Shown here piece after piece: positions 10,471 through 22,760 of a DNA stretch of 64,000 bases. The translations under genes were made by a program, and so were the position numbers. Below the pieces are notes generated by a model. That model had not been told where the DNA came from and did no database searches. It saw only the letters and a program-made list of their open reading frames with translations. Position 1 is the first letter of the stretch. The number at the start of each line of letters is the position of its first letter. This DNA comes from Antedon mediterranea (Eukaryota; Echinodermata; Crinoidea; Comatulida; Antedonidae), in assembly GCF_964355755.1 (NCBI RefSeq), contig NC_092678.1, positions 9,956,922-10,020,921 of the forward strand. The letters run 5' to 3'.

Positions 10471-11502
10471 TTTTGTGTGAAAAAAGTTTTGTCGAAATGC
10501 TCAAAATGGTCTAAAACGTTTTTAAAACGATATTAAGCTATTTTGTGCTCTTTGATGTTTTTGTGTAACCAAGTTTTATCGAAATGAACAAAATGGTCTA
10601 AAACGTCTCCAAATGCGATTTGAAGCTTTTCCAAGCACTTTGCTGTTTTTATATTAAGTTTTTTCGAAAATCACAAAATGGTCTAAAACGTCTCTAAATG
10701 CGATTTGAAGGTATTCTGAGCAATTTGGTGTTTTTGTGTGAAAAGTTTTAACGAAATGCTCAAAATTGTCTAAAACGGTTTCTAATGTGATTTTAAGCAC
10801 TTTGATGTTTTTGTAAAACCAAGTTTCATCGAAATGCACAAAATGGTCTAAAACGTCTCCAAATGCGATTTGAAGCTATTCTGTACACTTTGATGTTTTG
10901 TGTGAAAAAAGTTTTGTCGAAATGCTCAAAATGGTCTAAAACGTTTTTAAAACGATATTAAGCTATTTTGTGCTCTTTGATGTTTTTGTGTAACCAAGTT
11001 TTATCGAAATGAACAAAATGGTCTAAAACGTCTCCAAATGCGATTTGAAGCTTTTCCAAGCACTTTGCTGTTTTTATATTAAGTTTTTTCGAAAATCACA
11101 AAATGGTCTAAAACGTCTCTAAATGCGATTTGAAGGTATTCTGAGCAATTTGGTGTTTTTGTGTGAAAAGTTTTAACGAAATGCTCAAAATTGTCTAAAA
11201 CGGTTTCTAATGTGATTTTAAGCACTTTGATGTTTTTGTAAAACCAAGTTTCATCGAAATGCACAAAATGGTCTAAAACGTCTCCAAATGCGATTTGAAG
11301 CTATTCTGTACACTTTGATGTTTTGTGTGAAAAAAGTTTTGTCGAAATGCTCAAAATGGTCTAAAACGTTTTTAAAACGATATTAAGCTATTTTGTGCTC
11401 TTTGATGTTTTTGTGTAACCAAGTTTTATCGAAATGAACAAAATGGTCTAAAACGTCTCCAAATGCGATTTGAAGCTTTTCCAAGCACTTTGCTGTTTTT
11501 AT
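10471..11502 (+). repeat. Pentameric 425 bp higher-order repeat (2.4 copies)
   Basis: The unit is C (87 bp with an extra A in 'gaaaaaag'), D (88), short B (85, 'attaag' for 'gttaacaag'), E (87) and F (78); these lengths add to exactly 425. The third copy is cut where 'tttttatattaag' becomes 'tttttatgttaacagg'. The same block recurs at 14269-15300 and 38090-39121. One unit alone is present near 54250. Confidence 0.87.
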
Positions 11503-12156
11503 GTTAACAGGTTTTTTCGAAAATCACAAAATGGTCTAAAACGTCTCAAAATGCGATTTGAAGGTATTCTGAGCACTTTGGTGTTTTTGTGTGAAAAGTT
11601 TTAACGAAATGCTCAAAATTGTCTAAAACGGTTTCTAATGTGATTTTAAGCACTTTGATGTTTTTGTAAAACCAAGTTTCATCGAAATGCACAAAATGGT
11701 CTAAAATGTCTCCAAATGCGATTTGAAGCTTTTCCAAGCACTTTGCTGTTTTTATGTTAACAAGCTTTTTCGAAAATCACAAAATGGTCTAAAACGTCTC
11801 CAAATGTGATTTGAAGATATTCTGAGCACTTTGGTGTTTTTATGTTAAAAAGTTTTTTCGAAAATCACAAAATGGTCTAAAACGTCTCCAAATGCGATTT
11901 GAAGATATTCTGAGCACTTTGGTGTTTTTATGTTAAAAAGTTTTTTCGAAAATCACAAAATGGTCTAAAACGTCTCCAAATGCGATTTGAAGCTATTCTG
12001 TACACTTTGATGTTTTGTGTGAAAAAGTTTTGTCGAAATGCTCAAAATGGTTTAAAACGTTTTTAAAACGATATTAAGCTATTTTGTGCTCTTTGATGTT
12101 TTTGTATAACCAAGTTTCATCGAAATGCACAAAATGGTCTAAAACGTCTCCAAATA

Positions 12157-12185
12157 CGATTTGAAGCTTTTCTAAGCACTTTATG
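12157..12185 (+). repeat. Truncated monomer, 29 bp (59 bp deletion)
   Basis: A B monomer stops after 'ttctaagcacttt' and joins 'atg' plus the next 'cgatttgaag'. Everything from the middle through the conserved core is gone. An identical scar lies at 39776-39804, in the 27619 bp partner block, but not in the 3798 bp tandem neighbour, which dates it relative to those duplications. Confidence 0.85.
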
Positions 12186-12612
12186 CGATTTGAAGATATT
12201 CTGAGCACTTTGGTGTTTTTATGTTAAAAAGTTTTTTCGAAAATCACAAAATGGTCTAAAACGTCTCCAAATGCGATTTGAAGATATTCTGAGCACTTTG
12301 GTGTTTTTATGTTAAAAAGTTTTTTCGAAAATCACAAAATGGTCTAAAACGTCTCCAAATGCGATTTGAAGCTATTCTGTACACTTTGATGTTTTGTGTG
12401 AAAAAGTTTTGTCGAAATGCTCAAAATGGTCTAAAACGTTTTTAAAACGATATAAAGCTATTTTGTGCTCTTTGAGGTTTTTGTGTAACCAAGTTTTTTC
12501 GAAAATCACAAAATGGTCTAAAACGTCTCCAAATGCGATTTGAAGCTTTTCTAAGCACTTTGGTGTTTTTATGTTAACAAGTTTTTTCGAAAATCACAAA
12601 ATGGTCTAAAAC

Positions 12613-13352
12613 GTTTTAAAATGCGATTTGAAGGTATTCTGAGCACTTTGGTGTTTTTGTGTGAAAAGTTTTAACGAAATGCTCAAAATGGTCTAAAACG
12701 GTTTCTAATGTGATTTTAACCACTTTGATGTTTTTGTGTAACCAAGTTTTTTCGAAAATCACAAAATGGTCTAAAACGTCTCCAAATGCGATTTGAAGCT
12801 TTTCTAAGCACTTTGGTGTTTTTATGTTAACAAGTTTTTTTCGAAAATCACAAAATGGTCTAAAACGTCTCCAAATGCGATTTGAAGCTATTCTGTACAC
12901 TTTGATGTTTTGTGTGAAAAAAGTTTTGTCGAAATGCTTAAAATGGTCTAAAACGTTTTTAAAACGATATTAAGCTATTTTGTGCTCTTTGATGTTTTTG
13001 TGTAACCAAGTTTTATCGAAATGAACAAAATGGTCTAAAACGTCTCCAAATGCGATTTGAAGCTTTTCCAAGCACTTTGCTGTTTTTATGTTAACAGGTT
13101 TTTTCGAAAATCACAAAATGGTCTAAAACGTCTCAAAATGCGATTTGAAGGTATTCTGAGCACTTTGGTGTTTTTGTGTGAAAAGTTTTAACGAAATGCT
13201 CAAAATTGTCTAAAACGGTTTCTAATGTGATTTTAAGCACTTTGATGTTTTTGTAAAACCAAGTTTCATCGAAATGCACAAAATGGTCTAAAACGTCTCC
13301 AAATGCGATTTAAAGATATTCTAGACACTTTGATGTTTTGTGTGAAAAAGTT
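12613..13352 (+). repeat. Mosaic satellite segment, partly like 16627-17106
   Basis: After the 7.5 kb block ends at 12612, this segment begins with the unusual 'acgttttaaaatgcg'. About 12614-13094 resembles 16627-17106, with a one-base T insertion near 12840. The rest resembles E-F and C monomers from elsewhere in the array. No non-satellite sequence is present. Confidence 0.65.
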
Positions 13353-15979
13353 TTCTCGAAATGCTCAAAATGGTCTAAAACGTTTTCCAATTCCATATTA
13401 AGCTATTTTGTGCAATTTGATGTTTTTGTGTATCCAAGTTTCATCGAAATGAACAAAATGGTCTAAAACGTTTTTAAATACGATATTAAGCTGTTTTGTG
13501 CACTTTGATGATTTGTGTGAAAAGTTTTAACGAAATGCTCAAAATAGTCTAAAACGGTTTCTAATGTGATTTTAAGCACTTTGATGTTTTTGTGTAACCA
13601 AGTTTTTTCGGAAATCACAAAATGGTCTAAAACGTCTCCAAATGCGATTTGAAGCTTTTCTAAGCACTTTGGTGTTTTTATGTTAACAAGTTTTTTCGAA
13701 AATCACAAAATGGTCTAAAACGTCTCAAAATGCGATTTGAAGGTAATCTGAGCACTTTGGTGTTTTTGTGTGAAAAGTTTTAACGAAATGCTCAAAATGG
13801 TCTAAAACGGTTTCTAATGTGATTTTAACCACTTTGATGTTTTTGTGTAACCAAGTTCTTTTCGAAAATCACAAAATGGTCTAAAACGTCTCCAAATGCG
13901 ATTTGAAGCTCTTCTGTACACTTTGATGTTTTGTGTGAAAAAGTTTTGTCGAAATGCTCAAAATGGTCTAAAACGTTTTTAAATACGAAATTAAGCTGTT
14001 TTGTGCACTTTGATGATTTGTGTGAAAAGTTTTAACGAAATGCTCAAAATAGTCTATAACGGTTTCTAATGTGATTTTAAGCACTTTGATGTTTTTGTGT
14101 AACCAAGTTTTTTCGGAAATCACAAAATGGTCTAAAACGTCTCCAAATGCGATTTGAAGCTTTTCTAAGCACTTTGGTGTTTTTATGTTAACAAGTTTTT
14201 TCGAAAATCACAAAATTGTCTAAAACGTCTCAAAATGCGATTTGAAGGTATTCTGAGCACTTTGGTGTTTTTGTGTGAAAAAAGTTTTGTCGAAATGCTC
14301 AAAATGGTCTAAAACGTTTTTAAAACGATATTAAGCTATTTTGTGCTCTTTGATGTTTTTGTGTAACCAAGTTTTATCGAAATGAACAAAATGGTCTAAA
14401 ACGTCTCCAAATGCGATTTGAAGCTTTTCCAAGCACTTTGCTGTTTTTATATTAAGTTTTTTCGAAAATCACAAAATGGTCTAAAACGTCTCTAAATGCG
14501 ATTTGAAGGTATTCTGAGCAATTTGGTGTTTTTGTGTGAAAAGTTTTAACGAAATGCTCAAAATTGTCTAAAACGGTTTCTAATGTGATTTTAAGCACTT
14601 TGATGTTTTTGTAAAACCAAGTTTCATCGAAATGCACAAAATGGTCTAAAACGTCTCCAAATGCGATTTGAAGCTATTCTGTACACTTTGATGTTTTGTG
14701 TGAAAAAAGTTTTGTCGAAATGCTCAAAATGGTCTAAAACGTTTTTAAAACGATATTAAGCTATTTTGTGCTCTTTGATGTTTTTGTGTAACCAAGTTTT
14801 ATCGAAATGAACAAAATGGTCTAAAACGTCTCCAAATGCGATTTGAAGCTTTTCCAAGCACTTTGCTGTTTTTATATTAAGTTTTTTCGAAAATCACAAA
14901 ATGGTCTAAAACGTCTCTAAATGCGATTTGAAGGTATTCTGAGCAATTTGGTGTTTTTGTGTGAAAAGTTTTAACGAAATGCTCAAAATTGTCTAAAACG
15001 GTTTCTAATGTGATTTTAAGCACTTTGATGTTTTTGTAAAACCAAGTTTCATCGAAATGCACAAAATGGTCTAAAACGTCTCCAAATGCGATTTGAAGCT
15101 ATTCTGTACACTTTGATGTTTTGTGTGAAAAAAGTTTTGTCGAAATGCTCAAAATGGTCTAAAACGTTTTTAAAACGATATTAAGCTATTTTGTGCTCTT
15201 TGATGTTTTTGTGTAACCAAGTTTTATCGAAATGAACAAAATGGTCTAAAACGTCTCCAAATGCGATTTGAAGCTTTTCCAAGCACTTTGCTGTTTTTAT
15301 GTTAACAGGTTTTTTCGAAAATCACAAAATGGTCTAAAACGTCTCAAAATGCGATTTGAAGGTATTCTGAGCACTTTGGTGTTTTTGTGTGAAAAGTTTT
15401 AACGAAATGCTCAAAATTGTCTAAAACGGTTTCTAATGTGATTTTAAGCACTTTGATGTTTTTGTAAAACCAAGTTTCATCGAAATGCACAAAATGGTCT
15501 AAAATGTCTCCAAATGCGATTTGAAGCTTTTCCAAGCACTTTGCTGTTTTTATGTTAACAAGCTTTTTCGAAAATCACAAAATGGTCTAAAACGTCTCCA
15601 AATGTGATTTGAAGATATTCTGAGCACTTTGGTGTTTTTATGTTAAAAAGTTTTTTCGAAAATCACAAAATGGTCTAAAACGTCTCCAAATGCGATTTGA
15701 AGATATTCTGAGCACTTTGGTGTTTTTATGTTAAAAAGTTTTTTCGAAAATCACAAAATGGTCTAAAACGTCTCCAAATGCGATTTGAAGCTATTCTGTA
15801 CACTTTGATGTTTTGTGTGAAAAAGTTTTGTCGAAATGCTCAAAATGGTTTAAAACGTTTTTAAAACGATATTAAGCTATTTTGTGCTCTTTGATGTTTT
15901 TGTATAACCAAGTTTCATCGAAATGCACAAAATGGTCTAAAACGTCTCCAAATACGATTTGAAGCTTTTCCAAGCACTT
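13353..15979 (+). repeat. 3798 bp tandem higher-order unit, copy 2 (partial)
   Basis: It matches 9555-12181 at offset 3798, including the pentamer block 14269-15300. At the right end this copy continues 'ttccaagcactttgctg' while copy 1 carries the 29 bp truncated monomer. Confidence 0.82.
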
Positions 15980-17321
15980 TGCTGTTTTTATGTTAACAAG
16001 TTTTTTCGAAAATCACAAAATTGTCTAAAACGTCTCAAAATGCGATTTGAAGGTATTCTGAGCACTTTGGTGTTTTTGTGTGAAAAGTTTTAACGAAAAG
16101 CTCAAAATGGTCTAAAACGGTTCTAATGTGATTTTAAGCACTTTGATGTTTTTGTACAACCAAGTTTCATCGAAATGCTCAAAATGGTCTAAAACGTTTT
16201 TAAAACGATATTAAGCTATTTTGTGCTCTTTGATGTTTTTGTGTAACCAAGTTTTTTTCGAAAATCACAAAATGGTCTAAAACGTCTCCAAATGCGATTT
16301 GAAGCTTTTCTAAGCACTTTGGTGTTTTTATGTTAACAAGTTTTTTCGAAAATCGCAAAATGGTCTAAAACGTCTCAAAATGCGATTTGAAGGTATTCTG
16401 AGCACTTTGGTGTTTTTGTGTGAAAAGTTTTAACGAAATGCTCAAAATGGTCTAAAACGGTTTCTAATGTGATTTTAACCACTTTGATGTTTTTGTGTAA
16501 CCAAGTTCTTTTCGAAAATCACAAAATGGTCTAAAACGTCTCCAAATGCGATTTGAAGCTTTTCTAAGCACTTTGGTGTTTTTATGTTAACAAGTTTTTT
16601 CGAAAATCACAAAATGGTCTAAAACGTCTCAAAATGCGATTTGAAGGTATTCTGAGCACTTTGGTGTTTTTGTGTGAAAAGTTTTAACGAAATGCTCAAA
16701 ATGGTCTAAAACGGTTTCTAATGTGATTTTAACCACTTTGATGTTTTTGTGTAACCAAGTTTTTTCGAAAATCACAAAATGGTCTAAAACGTCTCCAAAT
16801 GCGATTTGAAGCTTTTCTAAGCACTTTGGTGTTTTTATGTTAACAAGTTTTTTCGAAAATCACAAAATGGTCTAAAACGTCTCCAAATGCGATTTGAAGC
16901 TATTCTGTACACTTTGATGTTTTGTGTGAAAAAAGTTTTGTCGAAATGCTCAAAATGGTCTAAAACGTTTTTAAAACGATATTAAGCTATTTTGTGCTCT
17001 TTGATGTTTTTGTGTAACCAAGTTTTATCGAAATGAACAAAATGTTCTAAAACGTCTCCAAATGCGATTTGAAGCTTTTCCAAGCCCTTTGCTGTTTTTA
17101 TGTTAAGTTTTTTCGAAAATCACAAAATGGTCTAAAACGTCTCTAAATGCGATTTGAAGGTATTCTGAGCACTTTGGTGTTTTTGTGTGAAAAGTTTTAA
17201 CGAAATGCTCAAAATTGTCTAAAACGGTTTCTAATGTGATTTTAAGCACTTTGATGTTTTTGTAAAACCAAGTTTCATCGAAATGCACAAAATGGTCTAA
17301 AACGTCTCCAAATGCGATTTG
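14640..17321 (+). repeat. 2.7 kb satellite block, copy 1 (partner 54019-56700)
   Basis: Constant offset 39379. Shared markers are 'gttaacagg', 'cgaaaatcgcaaaatgg', 'aaaatgttctaaaacg' and 'tatgttaagttttttcg'. The partner carries private substitutions such as 'aaagggtct', 'ggtattttta', 'agcagtttg' and 'gcgagttgaag'. Confidence 0.83.
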
Positions 17322-18604
17322 AAGATATTCTGAGGACTTTGGTGTTTTTATGTTAAAAAGTTTTTTCGAAAATCACAAAATGGTCTAAAACGTCTCCAAA
17401 TGCGATTTGAAGATATTCTGAGCACTTTGGTGTTTTTATGTTAAAAAGTTTTTTCGAAAATCACAAAATGGTCTAAAACGTCTCCAAATGCGATTTGAAG
17501 GTCTTCTGTACACTTTGATGTTTTGTGTGAAAAAGTTTTTTCAAAATGCTCAAAATGGTCTAAAACGTTTTTAAAACGATATTAAGCTATTTTGTGCTCT
17601 TTGATGTTTTTGTATAACCAAGTTTTTTCGAAAATCACAAAATGGTCTAAAACGTCTCCAAATGCGATTTGAAGCTTTTCCAAGCACTTTGCTGTTTTTA
17701 TGTTAACAAGTTTTTTCGAAAATCACAAAATGGTCTAAAACGTCTCAAAATACGATATTAAGCTGTTTTGTGCACTTTGATGATTTGTGTGAAAAGTTTT
17801 AACGAAATGCTCAAAATGGTCTAAAACGGTTTCTAATGTGATTTTAAGCACTTTGATGTTTTTATGTAGCCAAGTTTTTTCGAAAATCACAAAATGGTCA
17901 AAAACGTCTCCAAATGTGATTTGAAGCTTTTCTAAGCACTTTGGTTTTTTTATGTTAACAAGTTTTTTCGAAAATCACAAAATGGTCTAAAACGTCTTCA
18001 AATGCGATTTGAAGATATTCTGAGCACTTTGGTGTTTTTCTGTTAACAATTTTTTTCGAAAATCATAAAATGGTCTAAAACGTCTCCAAATGCGATTTGA
18101 AGCTATTCTGTACACTTTGATGTTTTGTGTGAAAAGTTTTGTCGAAATGCTCAAAATGGTCTAAAACGTTTTTAAAACGATATTAAGCTATTTTGTGCTC
18201 TTTGATGTCTTTGTGTAACCAAGTTTCATCGAAATGAACAAAATGGTCTAAAACGTCTCCAAATGCGATTTGAAGCTTTTCTAAGCACTTTGGTGTTTTT
18301 ATGTTAACAAGTTTTTTCGAAAATCACAAAATGGTCTAAAACGTCTCCAAATGCGATTTGAAGCTTTTCTAAGCACTTTGGTGTTTTTATGTTAACAAGT
18401 TTTTTCGAAAATCACAAAATGGTCTAAAACGTCTCAAAATGCGATTTGAAGGTATTCTGAGCACTTTGGTGTTTTTGTGTGAAAAGTTTTAACGAAATGC
18501 TCAAAATGGTCTAAAACGGTTTCTAATGTCATTTTAACCACTTTGATGTTTTTGTGTAACCAAGTTCTTTTCGAAAATCACAAAATGGTCTAAAACGTCT
18601 CCAA
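17322..18604 (+). repeat. Mosaic satellite segment
   Basis: Satellite only. It starts with 'tgaggactttgg', otherwise seen next to the 58 bp truncated monomers. About 17670-18040 matches 26741-27111 (offset 9071), including 'tatgtagccaag', 'gtcaaaaacg' and 'ggtttttttatg'. The end holds B-B-E-F in the usual order. Confidence 0.65.
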
Positions 18605-20502
18605 ATGCGATTTGAAGCTCTTCTGTACACTTTGATGTTTTGTGTGAAAAAGTTTTGTCGAAATGCTCAAAATGGTCTAAAACGTTTTTAAATACGATAT
18701 TAAGCTGTTTTGTGCACTTTGATGATTTGTGTGAAAAGTTTTAACGAAATGCTCAAAATAGTCTATAACGGTTTCTAATGTGATTTTAAGCACTTTGATG
18801 TTTTTGTGTAATCAAGTTTTTTTGGAAATCACAAAATGGTCTAAAACGTCTCCAAATGCGATTTGAAGCTTTTCTAAGCACTTTGGTGTTTTTATGTTAA
18901 CAAGTTTTTTCGAAAATCACAAAATGGTCTAAAACGTCTCAAAATGCGATTTGAAGGTATTCTGAGCACTTTGGTGTTTTTGTGTGAAAAGTTTTAACGA
19001 AATGCTCAAAATGGTCTAAAACGGTTTCTAATGTGATTTTAACCACTTTGATGTTTTTGTGTAACCAAGTTTTTTCGAAAATCACAAAATGGTCTAAAAC
19101 GTCTCCAAATGCGATTTGAAGCTATTCTGTACACTTTGATGTTTTGTGTGAAAAAAGTTTTGTCGAAATGCTCAAAATGGTCTAAAACGTTTTTAAAACG
19201 ATATTAAGCTATTTTATGCTCTTTGATGTTTTTGTGTAACCAAGTTTTTTCGAAAATCACAAAATTGTCTAAAACGTCTCCGAATGCGATTTGAAGCTCT
19301 TCTGTACACTTTGATGTTTTGTGTGAAAAAGTTTTCTCGAAATGCTAAAAATGGTATAAAAACGTTTTCCAATACCATATTAAGCTATTTTGTGCAATTT
19401 GATGTTTTTGTGTAACCAAGTTTTTTCGAAAATCACAAAATTGTCTAAAACGTCTCCGAATGCGATTTGAAGCTCTTCTGTACACTTTGATGTTTTGTGT
19501 GAAAAAGTTTTTTCGAAATGCTAAAAATGGTCTAAAACGTTTTCCAATACCATATTAAGCTATTTTGTGCAATTTGATGTTTTTGTGTAACAAAGTTTTT
19601 TCGAAAATCACAAAATGGTCTAAAACGTCTCCAAATGCGATTTGAAGATATTCTGAGCACTTTGGTGTTTTTATGTTAAAAAGTTTTTTGGAAAATCACA
19701 AAATGGTCTAAAACGACTCCAAATGCGATTTGAAGCTATCCTGTACACTTTGATGTTTTGTGTGAAAAAGTTTTGTCGAAATGCTCAAAATGATCTAAAA
19801 CGTTTTTAAAACGATATTAAGCTATTTTGTGCTCTTTGATGTTTTTGTGTATCCAAGTTTCATCGAAATGAACAAAATGGTCTAAAACGTCTCCAAATGC
19901 GATTTGAAAGTATTCTGAGCACTTTGGTGTTTTTGTGTGAAAAGTTTTAACGAAATGCTCAAAATGGTCTAAAACGGTTTCTAATGTGATTTTAACCACT
20001 TTGATGTTTTTGTGTAACCAAGTTCTTTTCGAAAATCACAAAATGGTCTAAAACGTCTCCAAATGCGATTTGAAGCTTTTCTAAGCACTTTGGTGTTTTT
20101 ATGTTAAAAAGTTTTTTCGAAAATCACAAAATGGTCTAAAACGTCTCCAAATGCGATTTGAAGCTCTTCTGTACACTTTGATGTTTTGTGTGAAAAAGTT
20201 TTGTCGAAATGCTCAAAATGGTCTAAAACGTTTTTAAATACGATATTAAGCTGTTTTGTGCACTTTGATGATTTGTGTGAAAAGTTTTAACGAAATGTTC
20301 AAAATAGTCTAAAACGGTTTCTAATGTGATTTTAAGCACTTTGATGTTTTTGTGTAACCAAGTTTTTTCGGAAATCACAAAATGGTCTAAAACGTCTCAA
20401 AATGCGATTTGAAGCTTTTCAAAGCACTTTGGTGTTTTTATGTTAACAAGTTTTTTCGAAAATCACAAAATGGTCTAAAATTTCTCAAAATGCGATTGAA
20501 GG
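18605..20502 (+). repeat. Satellite segment with C-D' variants
   Basis: The first 327 bp match 1-327. From about 19111 it enters a block with 'ctccgaatgcg', 'gctaaaaatgg', 'ggtataaaaacg' and 'ccatattaag', repeated 1972 bp later. About 19608-19790 also matches 6222-6404 ('tttttggaaaatcac', 'aaacgactcc'). Confidence 0.75.
19111..19790 (+). repeat. 680 bp block repeated at 21083-21762
   Basis: Offset 1972, traced with 'atggtataaaaacg' (19351 and 21323) and 'ttggaaaatcac' (19690 and 21662). Copies diverge after 'cgaaatgctcaaaatg': this one has 'atctaaaacg' and the other 'gtctaaaacg'. Confidence 0.8.
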
Positions 20503-22760
20503 TATTCTGAGCACTTTGGTGTTTTTGTGTGAAAAGTTTTAACGAAATGCTCAAAATGGTCTAAAACGGTTCTAATGTGATTTTAAGCACTTTGATGTTT
20601 TTGTATAACCAAGTTTCATCGAAATGCTCAAAATGATGTAAAACGTTTTTAAAACGATATTAAGCTATTTTGTGCTCTTTGATGTTTTTGTGTAACCAAG
20701 TTTTTTCGAAAATCACAAAATGGTCTAAAACGTCTCCAAATGCGATTTGAAGCTTTTCTAAGCACTTTGGTGTTTTTATGTTAACAAGTTTTTTCGAAAA
20801 TCACAAAATGGTCTAAAACGTCTCAAAATGCGATTTGAAGGTATTCTGAGCACTTTGGTGTTTTTGTGTGAAAAGTTTTAACGAAATGCTCAAAATGGTC
20901 TAAAACGGTTTCTAATGTGATTTTAACCACTTTGATGTTTTTGTGTAACCAAGTTTTTTCGAAACTCACAAAATGGTCTAAAACGTCTCCAAATGCGATT
21001 TGAAGCTTTTCTAAGCACTTTGGTGTTTTTATGTTAACAAGTTTTTTCGAAAATCACAAAATGGTCTGAAACGTCTCAAATAGCGATTTGAAGCTATTCT
21101 GTACACTTTGATGTTTTGTGTGAAAAAAGTTTTGTCGAAATGCTCAAAATGGTCTAAAACGTTTTTAAAACGATATTAAGCTATTTTATGCTCTTTGATG
21201 TTTTTGTGTAACCAAGTTTTTTCGAAAATCACAAAATTGTCTAAAACGTCTCCGAATGCGATTTGAAGCTCTTCTGTACACTTTGATGTTTTGTGTGAAA
21301 AAGTTTTCTCGAAATGCTAAAAATGGTATAAAAACGTTTTCCAATACCATATTAAGCTATTTTGTGCAATTTGATGTTTTTGTGTAACCAAGTTTTTTCG
21401 AAAATCACAAAATTGTCTAAAACGTCTCCGAATGCGATTTGAAGCTCTTCTGTACACTTTGATGTTTTGTGTGAAAAAGTTTTTTCGAAATGCTAAAAAT
21501 GGTCTAAAACGTTTTCCAATACCATATTAAGCTATTTTGTGCAATTTGATGTTTTTGTGTAACAAAGTTTTTTCGAAAATCACAAAATGGTCTAAAACGT
21601 CTCCAAATGCGATTTGAAGATATTCTGAGCACTTTGGTGTTTTTATGTTAAAAAGTTTTTTGGAAAATCACAAAATGGTCTAAAACGACTCCAAATGCGA
21701 TTTGAAGCTATCCTGTACACTTTGATGTTTTGTGTGAAAAAGTTTTGTCGAAATGCTCAAAATGGTCTAAAACGTTTTTAAATACGATATTAAGCTGTTT
21801 TGTGCACTTTGATGATTTGTGTGAAAAGTTTTAACGAAATGTTCAAAATAGTCTAAAACGGTTTCTAATGTGATTTTAAGCACTTTGATGTTTTTGTGTA
21901 ACCAAGTTTTTTCGGAAATCACAAAATGGTCTAAAACGTCTCAAAATGCGATTTGAAGCTTTTCTAAGCACTTTGGTGTTTTTATGTTAACAAGTTTTTT
22001 CGAAAATCACAAAATGGTCTAAAACGTCTCAAAATGCGATTGAAGGTATTCTGAGCACTTTGGTGTTTTTGTGTGAAAAGTTTTAACGAAATGCTCAAAA
22101 TGGTCTAAAACGGTTCTAATGTGATTTTAAGCACTTTGATGTTTTTGTATAACCAAGTTTCATCGAAATGCTCAAAATGATGTAAAACGTTTTTAAAACG
22201 ATATTAAGCTATTTTGTGCTCTTTGATGTTTTTGTGTAACCAAGTTTTTTCGAAAATCACAAAATGGTCTAAAACGTCTCCAAATGCGATTTGAAGCTTT
22301 TCTAAGCACTTTGGTGTTTTTATGTTAACAAGTTTTTTCGAAAATCACAAAATGGTCTAAAACGTCTCAAAATGCGATTTGAAGGTATTCTGAGCACTTT
22401 GGTGTTTTTGTGTGAAAAGTTTTAACGAAATGCTCAAAATGGTCTAAAACGGTTTCTAATGTGATTTTAACCACTTTGATGTTTTTGTGTAACCAAGTTT
22501 TTTCGAAAATCACAAAATGGTCTAAAACGTCTCCAAATGCGATTTGAAGCTTTTCTAAGCACTTTGGTGTTTTTATGTTAACAAGTTTTTTCGAAAATCA
22601 CAAAATGGTCTAAAACGTCTCAAATAGCGATTTGAAGCTATTCTGTACACTTTGATGTTTTGTGTGAAAAAAGTTTTGTCGAAATGCTCAAAATGGTCTA
22701 AAACGTTTTTAAAACGATATTAAGCTATTTTGTGCTCTTTGATGTTTTTGTGTAACCAAG
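20167..22760 (+). repeat. Tandem higher-order repeat, 1545 bp period (1.7 copies)
   Basis: 20167-21215 matches 21712-22760. Markers are 'cgaaatgttcaaaatag' (aaatgttc at 20293 and 21838), 'aaaatgatgtaaaacg', 'atgcgattgaagg' (one T lost) and 'gtctcaaatagcg'. It interleaves with the 1972 bp repeat, as expected from successive out-of-register exchanges. Confidence 0.8.

Larger units (their letters stand above)
5097..12612 (+). repeat. 7.5 kb duplicated satellite block, copy 1 (partner 32716-40231)
   Basis: This is the longest unbroken repeat in the window, at constant offset 27619. It shares rare events: the 58 bp truncated monomer (6106-6163), the 29 bp truncated monomer (12157-12185), 'cgataatcac', 'cgaaaatcgcaaaatgg' and 'ttgaggttttt'. 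Differences seen by eye are few, such as 'cgaaatgcac' here against 'cgaaaagcac', 'aatgttattt' against 'aatgtgattt', and 'gctattctgtac' against 'gcttttctgtac'. The left edge is soft by about 20 bp. Confidence 0.88.
9555..13352 (+). repeat. 3798 bp tandem higher-order unit, copy 1
   Basis: Positions 9555-12181 match 13353-15979 at constant offset 3798, so this is one full unit followed by 2.6 kb of the next. Markers are 'ccaattccatatt', 'gaaggtaatctgag', 'aaatacgaaattaag' and the 425 bp repeats. The remainder, 12182-13352, has no counterpart after the second unit and is mosaic. Confidence 0.82.

Noticed and set aside
10471-11502. Small RNA or tRNA genes in the repeats
   Set aside because: No cloverleaf or box A/B-like pattern was found; T and A runs in each monomer could mimic Pol III terminators but have no gene before them.
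12616-12900. 94-codon minus-strand open frame (also 53970-54236 with 88 codons, and about 30 of 60-76 codons)
   Set aside because: They are the satellite read on the minus strand. Where I traced the start it is TTG or GTG, not ATG. Lengths depend only on which monomers follow each other, and the 94-codon case comes from a one-T insertion that shifts frame. No family resemblance recognised.
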